From JALZKA01 sp963753385 (GTDB lineage: Bacteria > Actinomycetota > Thermoleophilia > Solirubrobacterales > 70-9), in contig CAVWCC010000008.1 of assembly GCA_963753385.1 (NCBI GenBank), positions 186,001-250,000 of the forward strand: a stretch of DNA of 64,000 bases, given 5' to 3'. Below the pieces are notes generated by a model that saw only the letters and a program-made list of their open reading frames with translations, did not search any database and had not been told where the DNA came from. Positions 1 through 8,039 of this stretch are shown piece by piece. Position 1 is the stretch's first letter. Each line of letters begins with the position of its first letter. Made by a program: the position numbers and the translations under genes.

Positions 1-1
1 C

Positions 2-379
2 GAGGAGGCCGGCCACGAGGTCGTCGACGTCGGGACCGACTCGGGCGAGTCGACCGACTACCCGCTCCACGCCGAGGCGGCGGCCCGGCTGGTGGCGTCG
101 TGCGACGCCGAGCGGGCAGTCCTCGTGTGCGGCTCAGGCGTTGGCGTCTCGATCGTCGCCAACAAGGTCGACGGCGTGCGGGCGGTCAACGCCCACGATC
201 CCGACGAGGCCGAGATGAGCCGCCGCCACAACGACGCGAACGTGCTCGCGCTCGCGGGCCGGCGCCTCTCGGGTGACGACGCGCGTGCGATCGTCGAGCG
301 GTTCCTCGCCACCGAGTTCGAGGGCGGCCGCCACCAGCGCCGGGTGGACCAGATCGCCGCGGTCGAGCGCGGCGACTAG
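2..379 (+). CDS. rpiB: ribose-5-phosphate isomerase B, 5'-truncated by window edge
   Basis: The window opens inside this gene; about 125 C-terminal codons are visible. RpiB/LacA-type isomerases interconvert ribose 5-phosphate and ribulose 5-phosphate in the cytosolic pentose phosphate pathway. Seen: DVGTDS near the start, the active-site loop LVCGSGVGVSIVANKV with its cysteine, a conserved HD in NAHDPDEAE, and the family signature RRHNDANVLALAGRR. The stop lies 8 bases before the RNase gene. The sister family LacA (galactose-6-phosphate isomerase) is the main alternative; the gene's position upstream of glyA and the ATP synthase operon favours housekeeping RpiB. Confidence 0.9.
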   Translation, partial: EEAGHEVVDVGTDSGESTDYPLHAEAAARLVASCDAERAVLVCGSGVGVSIVANKVDGVRAVNAHDPDEAEMSRRHNDANVLALAGRRLSGDDARAIVERFLATEFEGGRHQRRVDQIAAVERGD

Positions 380-387
380 TCACCACG

Positions 388-777
388 ATGGACTCGCGCC
401 GGATCAGGGCGGCGCTGGCGGCGCTCGCCGCCGCGGCGCTGGCCGCGGGCGGGATCGCGGTGTCGAGCGGCGGCGACGAGACGGCGCCGGCGCCCGCGAC
501 CTCGATCGCCGGCGAGGAGTCGGCCGCGATCGGCGCGACGCTTGCGGCGATCGATTCCGGTGACTTGCCGTATGAGGAGGACGGCGGGGTCTTCCAGAAC
601 CGCGAGGGCCTGCTGCCCGAGCAGCCGCTCGGCTACTACCGGGAGTACACGGTCGAGACACCGGGCTCGCCCGACCGCGGAGCGCGCCGGCTCGTGATCG
701 GCGAGGGTGGCGAGACGTACTACACGAGCGACCATTACGCCTCGTTCACCCAGGTCAATCCCGAGGTATTCCGGTGA
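388..777 (+). CDS. secreted guanyl-specific ribonuclease, RNase Sa/barnase (N1/T1) family
   Basis: A 129-residue extracellular RNase predicted to cleave single-stranded RNA after guanine. An N-terminal signal segment (basic residues 4-7, then an Ala-rich core to about 25) precedes a roughly 95-residue catalytic domain, the size of mature RNase Sa. By alignment to RNase Sa, the guanine-binding loop FQNRE is at 69-73, the general base Glu86 sits in GYYREYT, Arg97 in DRGARR and the general acid His116 in SDHYASF. The disulfide cysteines of RNase Sa are absent. The stop codon overlaps the start of the barstar-like gene (GTGA at 774-777), so enzyme and inhibitor are translationally coupled. Domain call is firm; the biological target is not shown by the sequence. 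Confidence 0.9.
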   Translation: MDSRRIRAALAALAAAALAAGGIAVSSGGDETAPAPATSIAGEESAAIGATLAAIDSGDLPYEEDGGVFQNREGLLPEQPLGYYREYTVETPGSPDRGARRLVIGEGGETYYTSDHYASFTQVNPEVFR

Positions 778-1166
778 CCTTGGCCGCCGACCGCGTCGAC
801 CGCGTCGACTGGAGCTGCGTGCACTTCGCGCGCGAGGGCCCCGACGAGGGCGAGCTGATCGAGCGCGGGATCGGCCTCGTGCTGATTGAGGGTGACCGGA
901 TCACGGCCGCCGGCGAGCTGATGGACGCGCTCGCGGTGGGCTTCAGCTTTCCCGACTACTTCGGCCGCAACTGGGACGCGGTGGAGGAGTGCCTGCGCGA
1001 CCTCTCCTGGCTGCCCGCCGACGGCTACGTGCTCGTGGTGCGTGCCGCCGAGCGCCTCTGGTCGCGCGACCCGCGCTTGGCCGGCCGGCTGGTCGAGAGC
1101 TGGCTCTTCTGCGCCGAGCACTGGGCACGGCGCGAGAAGCCGTTCCACCTCGTGTTCGAGTGGTAG
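774..1166 (+). CDS. barstar-like ribonuclease inhibitor
   Basis: A 130-residue cytosolic protein of the barstar family, the tight-binding inhibitor that protects the producing cell from barnase-type RNases. Seen: the family core DYFGRNWDAVEECLRDL at 61-77; Asp68 and Glu72 occupy the places of barstar Asp35 and Asp39, the acidic residues that enter the RNase active site. The GTG start is embedded in the RNase stop (GTGA), giving stoichiometric co-translation. The approximately 35-residue N-terminal extension compared with Bacillus barstar is common in actinobacterial members. Being next to an intact RNase Sa-like gene makes the immunity role a strong inference. Confidence 0.88.
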   Translation: MTLAADRVDRVDWSCVHFAREGPDEGELIERGIGLVLIEGDRITAAGELMDALAVGFSFPDYFGRNWDAVEECLRDLSWLPADGYVLVVRAAERLWSRDPRLAGRLVESWLFCAEHWARREKPFHLVFEW

Positions 1167-1286
1167 GCGCGGCTGCGCTTCGAGGCGCTCGATGACGCCT
1201 CGGGCCACCCGGGATTGGGCGGTGTTGAGGGCATCGAGGGGGCGTGGCCCTGGGGGTTGCCGGGGCCGATCCGCCCCCAACCCACA

Positions 1287-1333
1287 CCGAGCGTCGACAA
1301 ACGGTCGCTACGCGACCTATAGTCGACACTCGG
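1287..1333. repeat. nested palindromic element, copy 1
   Basis: Arms CCGAGCGTCGAC (1287-1298) and GTCGACACTCGG (1322-1333) pair with one G-T mismatch; the 23-base loop contains a second perfect hairpin GGTCGC-TAC-GCGACC (1303-1317). The same arms with the same 23-base spacing occur again at 26123-26169. It lies in the 245-base gap between the barstar gene and the converging P450 gene. Function unknown; it could be a terminator or a small dispersed palindrome. Confidence 0.7.
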
Positions 1334-1360
1334 AACGATGGGCCGGCGACGCTCTATATC

Positions 1361-1399
1361 GGTTGCTGAAACCCGCGACATCCGCGGGAAACAGCAACC
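1361..1399. terminator. hairpin between convergent genes, probable bidirectional terminator
   Basis: GGTTGCTG (1361-1368) pairs perfectly with CAGCAACC (1392-1399); inside, after a symmetric AAA/AAA bulge, CCCGCG (1372-1377) pairs with CGCGGG (1383-1388) around the loop ACATC. It stands 13 bases from the P450 stop codon. No clear T-run follows, as is usual in high-GC actinobacteria. Confidence 0.55.
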
Positions 1400-1411
1400 A
1401 CCTTTGCTGAC

Positions 1412-2641
1412 CTAGGCGCGGGGGCCGGTTTCGAGCGGCAAGGCTGCGATCCCGTTCACGAAGTTGCCGACGAGGTAGCGGGGCTCGCCAACCTCGAACT
1501 CGGGGTAAGCGGTCAGGAGCTCGCTGAACAGCGCCCGGAGCTGCGCCCGGGCCATTGCCGCCCCCATGCAGAAGTGCGGCCCGCCGCCGCCGAAGCCGAC
1601 GTGGCGATTCGGGTCGCGCGTCACGTCGAACCGCTGGGGCTCGTCGAACGCGGTCTCATCCCGGTTCGCCGAGCCGTAGAACATCACGACCTTGTCGCCC
1701 TCGGCGATCGCCTGCCCGGCGAGCTCGGTATCGCGCGCGGCCGTGCGTCGGAACGTCATGACCGGGCTGGCCCAGCGGACGAACTCGTCCACCGCGAGGT
1801 CGATCCGCCCGTCCAGGTCGCCGAGCAGGTGCTCGCGCTGGTCTCCGAATCGCGTCAGCGCGAGCGCCGCGTGGCTGGTGGTGTGGCGCGTCGTGTCGTT
1901 GCCCGCGACGGAGAGCAGGACGAAGAAGGCCGCGATCTCGAAGTCGGTGAGGCGCTCGCCGTCGACCTCCGCCTCGACCAGCGCGGTGATCAGGTCGGCA
2001 CGAGGGTTCAAGCGGCGGTCGGCCGCGATCTCCGCGGCCGCCCCGTGCAAGACGGCCATCGCCTCGCCCACGACCTCGAGCGGCGTCCTGCCCGCGAGGT
2101 ACTCGGGGTCGTTCCAGGAGACCGCCGCGTCCGCGTGATGCACGACACGCTCGCGGTCCTCCTCGGGGACGCCCAGCATCCGCATGATCGTCATCAGCGG
2201 CAGCCGCTTTGCAACCAGCTCGATGAAGTCGCCGGTGCCGGTCTCCAGCTCATCGACAATCTGCCGGGCGTCCGCACGGATTCCGTCCTCGATCTGCTTC
2301 ACCTGACGCGGCTTGAAGCCCTCGGCGACCAGCCCGCGCAGCGTCCGGTGGCGCGGGTCGTCCAACGCCAGGAATGACTGCGATGCCTCGAGCATCTCAG
2401 CGGGGATGTCCTCGAACATCACGCCGTGCCCCGAGCGGAAGGTCTCGGGATCGCGCGAGACGGTGCGGACGTCGTCGTAGCGGACCACGGCCCAGTAGCC
2501 GCCCGATCCCTCGAGCTCAGGCATCAGCGCTCCCTCGGGCTGGCGCTGCCACGAGATCGGAGCCTCGGCGCGCAGGTGCGCAAACGCCGCCTCACGCTCC
2601 TCGGGGGGCTGGGCCCAGAACTCCTGGGCCGAGAGGTCCAT
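1412..2641 (-). CDS. cytochrome P450, CYP125/CYP142-like
   Basis: A haem monooxygenase of about 409 residues that would oxidise a hydrophobic substrate using reduced ferredoxin. Seen: the I-helix oxygen-activation motif AGNDTT, the ExxR of helix K (DEFVRWASP) and the haem-binding loop FGGGGPHFCMGAAMAR with its cysteine ligand near residue 350. The motifs resemble actinobacterial steroid/lipid P450s (CYP125, CYP142, CYP124), but substrate cannot be read from sequence. I chose ATG 2641 because it overlaps the tetR stop as TGATG; an in-frame ATG at 2653 would add four residues. Last gene of the R2lox-tetR-P450 operon; no ferredoxin gene is adjacent. Confidence 0.9.
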   Translation of the reverse strand: MDLSAQEFWAQPPEEREAAFAHLRAEAPISWQRQPEGALMPELEGSGGYWAVVRYDDVRTVSRDPETFRSGHGVMFEDIPAEMLEASQSFLALDDPRHRTLRGLVAEGFKPRQVKQIEDGIRADARQIVDELETGTGDFIELVAKRLPLMTIMRMLGVPEEDRERVVHHADAAVSWNDPEYLAGRTPLEVVGEAMAVLHGAAAEIAADRRLNPRADLITALVEAEVDGERLTDFEIAAFFVLLSVAGNDTTRHTTSHAALALTRFGDQREHLLGDLDGRIDLAVDEFVRWASPVMTFRRTAARDTELAGQAIAEGDKVVMFYGSANRDETAFDEPQRFDVTRDPNRHVGFGGGGPHFCMGAAMARAQLRALFSELLTAYPEFEVGEPRYLVGNFVNGIAALPLETGPRA

Positions 2642-3249
2642 CACCGCAGGCATGCCATCACCGACCGGACGAACAGCTCACGAGCGCGGCCGAGCTCGGC
2701 CGTCTCGCCGCGCTCGATGCGCTCGAGCGAAAGGCCCTCGATCCCGGCGATCACCAGGACCGCGAGGGTGGAGGCGGTGCGGGCGTCGACGGGGTCGTCG
2801 GCTCCCCGGAGGAGCCCAACGAGCACGCTGCGGAATCCTGCCTTGATCTCCTGCATGACCTCGCGGATCTCGGGTTCGACCACGGAGACGGCGTTGAGAT
2901 CGAAGTAGACGCGTGGGAGCCTCGCGTCCTGCTCGAGCAGCTTCCAGGCGCCGGCGAACGCGCCGCGCACGATCTCCTCGACCGTCCGTGCGTCCTCGAG
3001 CCCATCGAGGATCGCGGTCGTGATCGTCTGCCCGAGCTCGTGGCCGGCGGCGGCTACGAGCCCGTGTTTCGAGCCGAAGTGGTAGGCGATCAGCGCCTTG
3101 GATTCGCCCGAGGCGGCGGCGACCTTGGCGGTCGTGAGTCCCGCGTAGCCGTCTGACTTCAGGACCTCCATGCAGCCCTCGAGGATGCGCTCGCGCGCGC
3201 CGGTTGAGGGACGGCCCCGGCGGGCCGCCGTCGTCGGCGCGCTGGCCAT
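2641..3249 (-). CDS. TetR-family transcriptional regulator
   Basis: A 202-residue repressor-type protein. The N-terminal helix-turn-helix (about residues 17-63) shows the usual pattern: RERILEGCMEVLKSDGYAG, LTTAKVAAASGESKALIAYH, then FGSKHGL. The C-terminal ligand domain is divergent, as is normal. It begins one base after the R2lox stop and its own stop overlaps the P450 start, so it lies in the middle of a three-gene operon and probably represses its own promoter through the palindrome at 4254-4273. A lipid, steroid or acyl-CoA-like ligand is an inference from the neighbouring enzymes only. Confidence 0.88.
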   Translation of the reverse strand: MASAPTTAARRGRPSTGARERILEGCMEVLKSDGYAGLTTAKVAAASGESKALIAYHFGSKHGLVAAAGHELGQTITTAILDGLEDARTVEEIVRGAFAGAWKLLEQDARLPRVYFDLNAVSVVEPEIREVMQEIKAGFRSVLVGLLRGADDPVDARTASTLAVLVIAGIEGLSLERIERGETAELGRARELFVRSVMACLR

Positions 3250-3250
3250 G

Positions 3251-4216
3251 TCAGGCGGTGGCGCCGACCGGCTCCATGCCCATCGCCGCGAGCTTCTTCC
3301 GGAGGGACTTCATCGCGTACTCGAACATCTCGCCGGACGAGTAGCCGAACGGGGTGACGAAGTTGTAAGGGTCGTCGACCATCGGCGGCGCGAGCGCGAG
3401 CGTCGCGGTCGGCAGCGTCTCCGTGAGCGTGTCCTGGATGACCTGCTTGTAGCGCGGGTCGGCCTTGATCGCGTCGGCCAGGAACTTGACGCCGAAGCCG
3501 ACGTGGCGCGACTCGTCACGGTTCACGGCGGTGAACCCGGCGCGGAAGCCCGGCAGCCAGTCCCGCTCCTTCATCGAGCGGATCATGAACCGGGCGCCGG
3601 TGAGGGCCAGCATTCCCTCGATCACGATCATGTAGATCGTGAACCCGCGGACGAGCTCGTCGAAGTTCGCGGGGTCCTTGCGCAGCGACTCGGCGCAGTC
3701 GTGGAGGATTCCGTCGAAGAGCTCGATGTAGGCGTCGTTCATCTTCGGGCGCTGCGCCTCGACGTTCTCGGCCAGCGTCACGGCGTCGACGCCGAAGACC
3801 TCGCGATAGAAGCGGTCGAAGAAGACCGAGTGCTTCGCCTCGTCGGAGATCTGGGTGGCGAGGAAGGCGCGAGCGGAGTAGTCCGGGGTCGCGATCGCGA
3901 ACGGCAGCAGCTCGGTCGTCACCCGCTCCTCGCCGAGGAAGAACGCGGACATGCTCCACTTCATGAACCGGCGCTGCTCGTCGGTCCAGACCGAGTCGTC
4001 GCTCCACTGCCGGGCGTCCTCGGTGAAGTCGAAGTCCTCCGAGTTCCACTGCTGGCGCTGCCAGCGTGCGAACAGCTTCTCGTAGCTCGGCGCCGCCTCG
4101 ACGATCCGGTCGAGCCCCGCCATCACCTTGTCGATGTCGGCGTCGAGCAGGACCTGAAGCGCCTCGTCCTCCGTGTGGAACTCGACCTCGCCGTTGCCGC
4201 TGCCGTCCTCGGTCAC
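3251..4216 (-). CDS. R2-like ligand-binding oxidase (R2lox)
   Basis: A 321-residue ferritin-fold protein of the R2lox family (Mycobacterium tuberculosis Rv0233 type, 314 residues), which carries a mixed Mn/Fe cofactor and binds a fatty-acid-like ligand. Metal ligands are visible as Glu96 (FLGEERV), Glu126/His129 (DEAKH), Glu200 (IEGML) and Glu235/His238 (DESRH). Val99 and Tyr195 sit exactly three residues after the first and five before the fourth ligand, matching the Val-Tyr ether cross-link that separates R2lox from RNR R2. The GTG start is preceded by GAGGAGGAC six bases upstream; the longer reading to 4357 would cross the promoter. No RNR large subunit is nearby. First gene of the tetR-P450 operon. 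Confidence 0.88.
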   Translation of the reverse strand: MTEDGSGNGEVEFHTEDEALQVLLDADIDKVMAGLDRIVEAAPSYEKLFARWQRQQWNSEDFDFTEDARQWSDDSVWTDEQRRFMKWSMSAFFLGEERVTTELLPFAIATPDYSARAFLATQISDEAKHSVFFDRFYREVFGVDAVTLAENVEAQRPKMNDAYIELFDGILHDCAESLRKDPANFDELVRGFTIYMIVIEGMLALTGARFMIRSMKERDWLPGFRAGFTAVNRDESRHVGFGVKFLADAIKADPRYKQVIQDTLTETLPTATLALAPPMVDDPYNFVTPFGYSSGEMFEYAMKSLRKKLAAMGMEPVGATA

Positions 4217-4251
4217 CTCGGTCCTCCTCGCGTTGGTAGAGCTGCGCGGAT

Positions 4252-4279
4252 TATTTACCAACCGGTCAGGAAATGTCAA
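4252..4279 (-). promoter_or_regulatory. R2lox operon promoter with overlapping TetR-type operator
   Basis: On the minus strand a perfect -35 TTGACA (4279-4274) is followed after 16 bases by TAAATA (4257-4252). The spacer and -10 are covered by a 20-bp imperfect palindrome (4254-4273) centred on CCGG, typical of TetR operators. Occupancy would block RNA polymerase; the expected transcript starts about 30 bases before the GTG at 4216. The autoregulation is inference. Confidence 0.65.
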
Positions 4280-4350
4280 GCGACGCACCTCCGTCGCACC
4301 CACGCCGTAACGTGTCAACCTGATGTCCGAACGACCAGGAGACCGCAAGA

Positions 4351-4407
4351 CACACATGACTTACCAGGCTGGCCCAGACTCTTTCGCGCCTTACGGCGCT
4401 CACCGAA
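4351..4407 (+). promoter_or_regulatory. conserved leader element, copy C (upstream of glyA)
   Basis: One of three related ~50-base elements in this window. It contains CTTACCAGG (4360-4368), then TTTCGCG (4382-4388) running into the hairpin GCGCC-TTAC-GGCGC (4386-4399), then eight bases to the glyA ATG. The other copies (33806-33857 and 60913-60964, both minus strand) carry GCGAC/GTCGC in the stem, so the change here is compensated on both sides. Its role is unknown; a transcript leader affecting translation or a protein-binding site would both fit. Confidence 0.6.
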
Positions 4408-5689
4408 ATGACTGAGCTTCCCGACGACTTCCAGACCGCCCCGCTCGCCGAGGTCGACCCGGACATCGCGCGTGTTCTCGACCGCGAGCTCGCCCGCCAG
4501 CAGAACACGCTGGAGATGATCGCGTCGGAGAACTTCGTGCCGCAGGCGGTGCTGGATGCCGCCGGTTCGGTGCTCACGAACAAGTACGCGGAGGGCTATC
4601 CGGGCCGCCGCTACTACGGCGGCTGCGAGGAGGTCGACGTCGCCGAGCAGCTCGCGATCGACCGGGCGAAGGCGCTGTTCGGCGCCGAGCACGCGAACGT
4701 CCAGCCGCACGCCGGCGCGCAGGCAAACAACGCGGTCTACATGGCGCTGCTCGACCCCGGCGACACGATCATGGGCATGGCGCTCGACCACGGCGGCCAT
4801 CTCACCCACGGGATGAAGCTGAACCTCTCGGGCAAGCTCTACGAGGTCGTCGCCGTACCACGTGCGCCGCGAGGACCTGCTGGTGGACATGGAGGAGGTC
4901 GAGCGGCTCGCGCACGAGCACCGGCCGAAGGTGATCGTCGCCGGCTGGTCGGCGTACCCACGCCACCTCGACTTCGCCGCGTTCCGCGAGATCGCGGACG
5001 CGGTCGACGCGAAGCTGATGGTCGACATGGCGCACTTCGCGGGCCTCGTCGCGGCGGGCGAGCACCCCAACCCGGTCGAGCACGCGCACGTGACCACGAC
5101 GACGATCCACAAGACGCTCTGCGGCCCGCGCAGCGGGATGATCCTCTGCACCGAGGAGCTTCAGCCGGATATCGACCGGGCGATCTTCCCCGGCCGCAGG
5201 GCGGCCCGCTGATGCACATCATCGCCGCGAAGGCGGTGGCGCTCGGGATCGCGGCGTCGGAGCCGTTCCGCGCCCGCCAGCGGCAGACGATCGCCAACGC
5301 GAAGGCGTTCGCCGAGGGCCTGATCGCGAACGGCGTCGAGGTCCTGACCGGCGGCACCGACGTCCACCTGGTCCTCGTCGACCTCGGCCCGACCGGCCTC
5401 GACGGCAAGACGGCCGAGAGCCGCACCGAGGAGGTCGGGATCACCGTCAACCGCAACGCGATCCCGTTCGACGAGCGCCCGCCGATGAACCCGTCCGGGC
5501 CTGCGGATCGGCACGCCGGCGCTGACGACCCGCGGATTGGTCGAGGACGACATGCGCGAGATCGCCGAGATCATCGCGGTCGCGCTCTCGGACCGCTTCG
5601 AGGACGAGAAGGCCACGCTGCGCGAGCGCAGCGAGGCGCTGATGGCCAGGTACCCGCTCTACCCGCAGCTCGCGCCGGCTCCGGCCTGA
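4408..5689 (+). CDS. glyA: serine hydroxymethyltransferase, frameshifted
   Basis: Cytosolic PLP enzyme that converts serine and tetrahydrofolate to glycine and methylene-THF. All family blocks are present in order but in different frames: ASENFVPQAVLDAAGS and NKYAEGYPGRRYYGGCE in the N-terminal part, then from about 4855 HRPKVIVAGWSAYPR, VDMAHFAGLVAAGEHPNP and TTTTIHKTLCGPRSG with the PLP lysine, then from about 5195 GGPLMHIIAAKAVA, then from about 5505 the C-terminus ending in a TGA at 5687-5689. The first break is an extra base, the second a missing base. With the breaks repaired the protein has the usual length of about 425 residues. glyA next to a WecA-type gene and the atp operon is a known actinobacterial arrangement. 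Sequencing error is more likely than a true pseudogene. Confidence 0.88.
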
Positions 5690-5702
5690 GACCGCTCCAC
5701 AC

Positions 5703-5708
5703 TAGGCT
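5703..5708 (+). promoter_or_regulatory. -10 box TAGGCT, leaderless start
   Basis: TAGGCT ends six bases before the ATG at 5715, which would place the transcription start at or next to the A of the start codon. Confidence 0.45.
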
Positions 5709-5714
5709 CGGGCC

Positions 5715-6741
5715 ATGCGGGTCTGGGTCGACTGCACCGCCGCGGCGCACCCGCTGGTCCTGCGGCCGATCGTCGAGCGCCTGCGCGAGCGCGGCCACGA
5801 GGTCGAGATCACGGCGCGCGAGTACGGGCAGACCGTCGGGATCCTCGACCGCCTCGGGCTCGAGCACACGGTGGTCGGCAGGCACGGCGACTCCACCTTC
5901 GCGAAGGCGCGGTGCGCTCGCCACGCCGCAGCGCGCGCTCGCGCCGCTGGGCCCGGCCGCGGCGCTTCGACCTCGCGGTCGGGCACGGCTCGGTCGACCT
6001 GGCCGTGGTCGCGACGCTGCTGCGGGTGCCCTCGGCGCAGATGCAGGACTACGAGCACGCCGGCCTCCAGCGCCAGCTCGCGTTCCGGGCGGCGCGCCGG
6101 GTGCTGGCTGCCGGACGCGATCCCGGTCGAGGCGATGCGCCGGGCCGGCGCGGCCGAGCGCAAGCTGGTGCGCTACCCGGGGCTGAAGGAGGACTACTAC
6201 CTCGCCGACTTCGAGCCGGACCCTGCGGTGCTCGGAGGAGCTCGGGCCTCGATCCGGAGCAACGTTCTGGTGGTCGTCCGCCCGCCACCCGAGATCGTCT
6301 GCCTACCACGCCGACAACCCGCTCTACGAAGGGTCCTCGACCGCGCTCACCGCGACGCCGGCACGCCAGACGGTGCTGATCCCGCGAACGGAGCGCCAGC
6401 GCGCGTCGGCTCTCGCTCGAGCGCGAGCAACGAGCAACGAGCAACGAGCTCGTCGTCCCCGACCGCGCGATCGACGCCCAGAGCCTGATCGCCTACGCCG
6501 ACCTCGTGGTGAGCGCGGGCGGGACGATGAACCGCGAGGCCGTCGCGCTGGGCACGCCGGTCTACACGATCTTCAGCGGCCGGATGGGCGCCGTCGATGG
6601 CGACCTGATCGAGCGCGGGCCTCCTGTTGCCGCTCGGCGAGCGCCGGCGATCTGGACCTCCGAAAGCGCGACCGACCGGCCGGTGTTCAGAATCCCCGGG
6701 ATGCCGGCCTGCTGGTCGACGGGATCATGGAAGCGGTCTAG
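5715..6741 (+). CDS. DUF354-family glycosyltransferase-like protein, frameshifted
   Basis: About 340 residues when frames are joined. The N-terminus MRVWVDCTAAAHPLVLRPI with AREYGQTVGILDRLGLEHT, and the late block YADLVVSAGGTMNREAVAL followed by GTPVYTIFSGRMGAVDG, match the DUF354 (PF04007) family. These proteins have a GT-B-like fold related to UDP-GlcNAc 2-epimerase and often sit in surface-polysaccharide clusters. At least five frame changes occur between about 5900 and 6680. Its position directly before the WecA-type gene suggests a role with undecaprenyl-linked glycans, but no specific reaction can be assigned. Confidence 0.75.
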
Positions 6742-8039
6742 GTGCTGGTAGACGGGCTGCCCGAGACGATCGACGCCGTCTGGGCGTTTCTCGTGGCGGC
6801 GCGTGCTGGCCTGGATCCTGGTGCCGGGCGCCGAGTGGCTCGCCCGGCGGGTGGGGGCGATCGACGTTCCGAACGAGCGCAGCCTCCACGCGACACCCAC
6901 GCCGAAGCTGGGCGGGCTCGCGATCCTGGTGGGGGTGCTCGTCGCCGGGCTGCTCTTCCTGCCGGACGGCCCGGGGCAGAACGGCGACGAGACCCGGGCG
7001 ATCCTGCTGGGGGCCGTCGCGATCGCCACGGTCGGCGTGATCGACGACATCTTCGACCTGCACGCCGGCCTCAAGCTGCTGGGGCAGATCGGTGCGGTGA
7101 TCATCCCGGTGTCGGCCGGCGTGACCTTGACCGACGTTCACGCTGCCGTTCATCGGCGGCGTCCAGCCGCAGAACGTCGAGTCGATCGGCGACATCGACC
7201 TCGGCGAGGTCCTCACCGTGCTCGGGATCGTCGCGATCGTGAACATGATCAATCTCAGCGACGGGGTCGATGGGCTGGCGGCGGGCGTGTGCCTGATCTC
7301 GGCCGCGGCGCTGGCCGCGATCGCGCTGTCGCTCGATCGCTACGCCGCCGGGGTGCTCGCGGCGATCACGGCCGGCGGTGCCCTCGGCTTCCTTCGCCAT
7401 GGCTTCCCGCCGGCCTCGAGCTTCATGGGCGACACCGGCTCGAACCTGCTCGGCTACCTGCTCGGATGCATCGCGATCCAGGGGGCGCTCAAGACGAACG
7501 CCGTCGTCGCCCTGTTCCTGCCCCTGATCGTGCTCGCGGTTCCGCTCTTCGACACGGGATTCGTCGTCGCCAAGCGGCTCAAGTACCGGCGGCCGATCTA
7601 CGAGGCCGACCGCTGGCACCTCCACCACCGCATGGCCAACCTCGGGTTCTCCCAGCGCAAGACGCTCGCCTACCTCTACGCATGGGCGCTGATCATGGCC
7701 GGGCTGGCGCTCGCCCTGCGTTTCGTGCCCTACTCGGACGATCGCGGCAACTTCGACCCGCTCTGGACGATCGTGATCGTCGCCTGCCTGGTGGTGGCCC
7801 TGGCGGCGAGCGTCTACCTCGTCTACGTGCTCGAGATCCTGAAACTGCGCGGGGTGCGCTCGCGGCAGCTTGCGAGCGCGCGCGCCGGCGCCCCACCGGC
7901 GCCCGAGGAGGTCGACGAGGGGGTCGCCCGCGAGCTCGAGACGGGGAGCTTCGCGGCGCTCGACCCGGAGACGGGGGAATACCGCACGCTCGACCCGGAG
8001 ACGGGGGAGTTCGACGCCCTTCCGTCGCCTGATCAGTGA
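6742..8039 (+). CDS. WecA/TagO-type undecaprenyl-phosphate HexNAc-1-phosphate transferase, frameshifted
   Basis: A polytopic membrane enzyme that moves a HexNAc-1-phosphate from a UDP-sugar to undecaprenyl phosphate, the first step of wall-polymer or O-glycan synthesis. Seen: the DDxxD-type motif GVIDDIFDL, NMINLSDGVDGLAAG, the FMGDTGSN loop and the HLHHR motif. MraY, which makes lipid I, is the related alternative; HLHHR and the glyA/atp setting favour WecA/TagO. The GTG at 6742 follows the previous stop directly. Extra bases near 6800 and 7141 split the gene into three frames. The cytosolic tail ends in two tandem copies of LDPETGE(Y/F), an oddity. Confidence 0.85.

Noticed and set aside
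388..1166. Polymorphic toxin or T6SS effector with immunity protein
   Set aside because: The RNase is a short secreted enzyme with an ordinary signal segment; no delivery, repeat or trafficking domains are present.
4280..4407. Glycine, ZTP or THF riboswitch upstream of glyA
   Set aside because: None of the conserved cores could be recognised; only the small hairpin shared with two unrelated genes is present.
3170..4411. Long plus-strand open frame opposite the R2lox gene
   Set aside because: Arg/Val/Asp-rich composition without motifs; it is antisense to a well-conserved gene and runs through its promoter.
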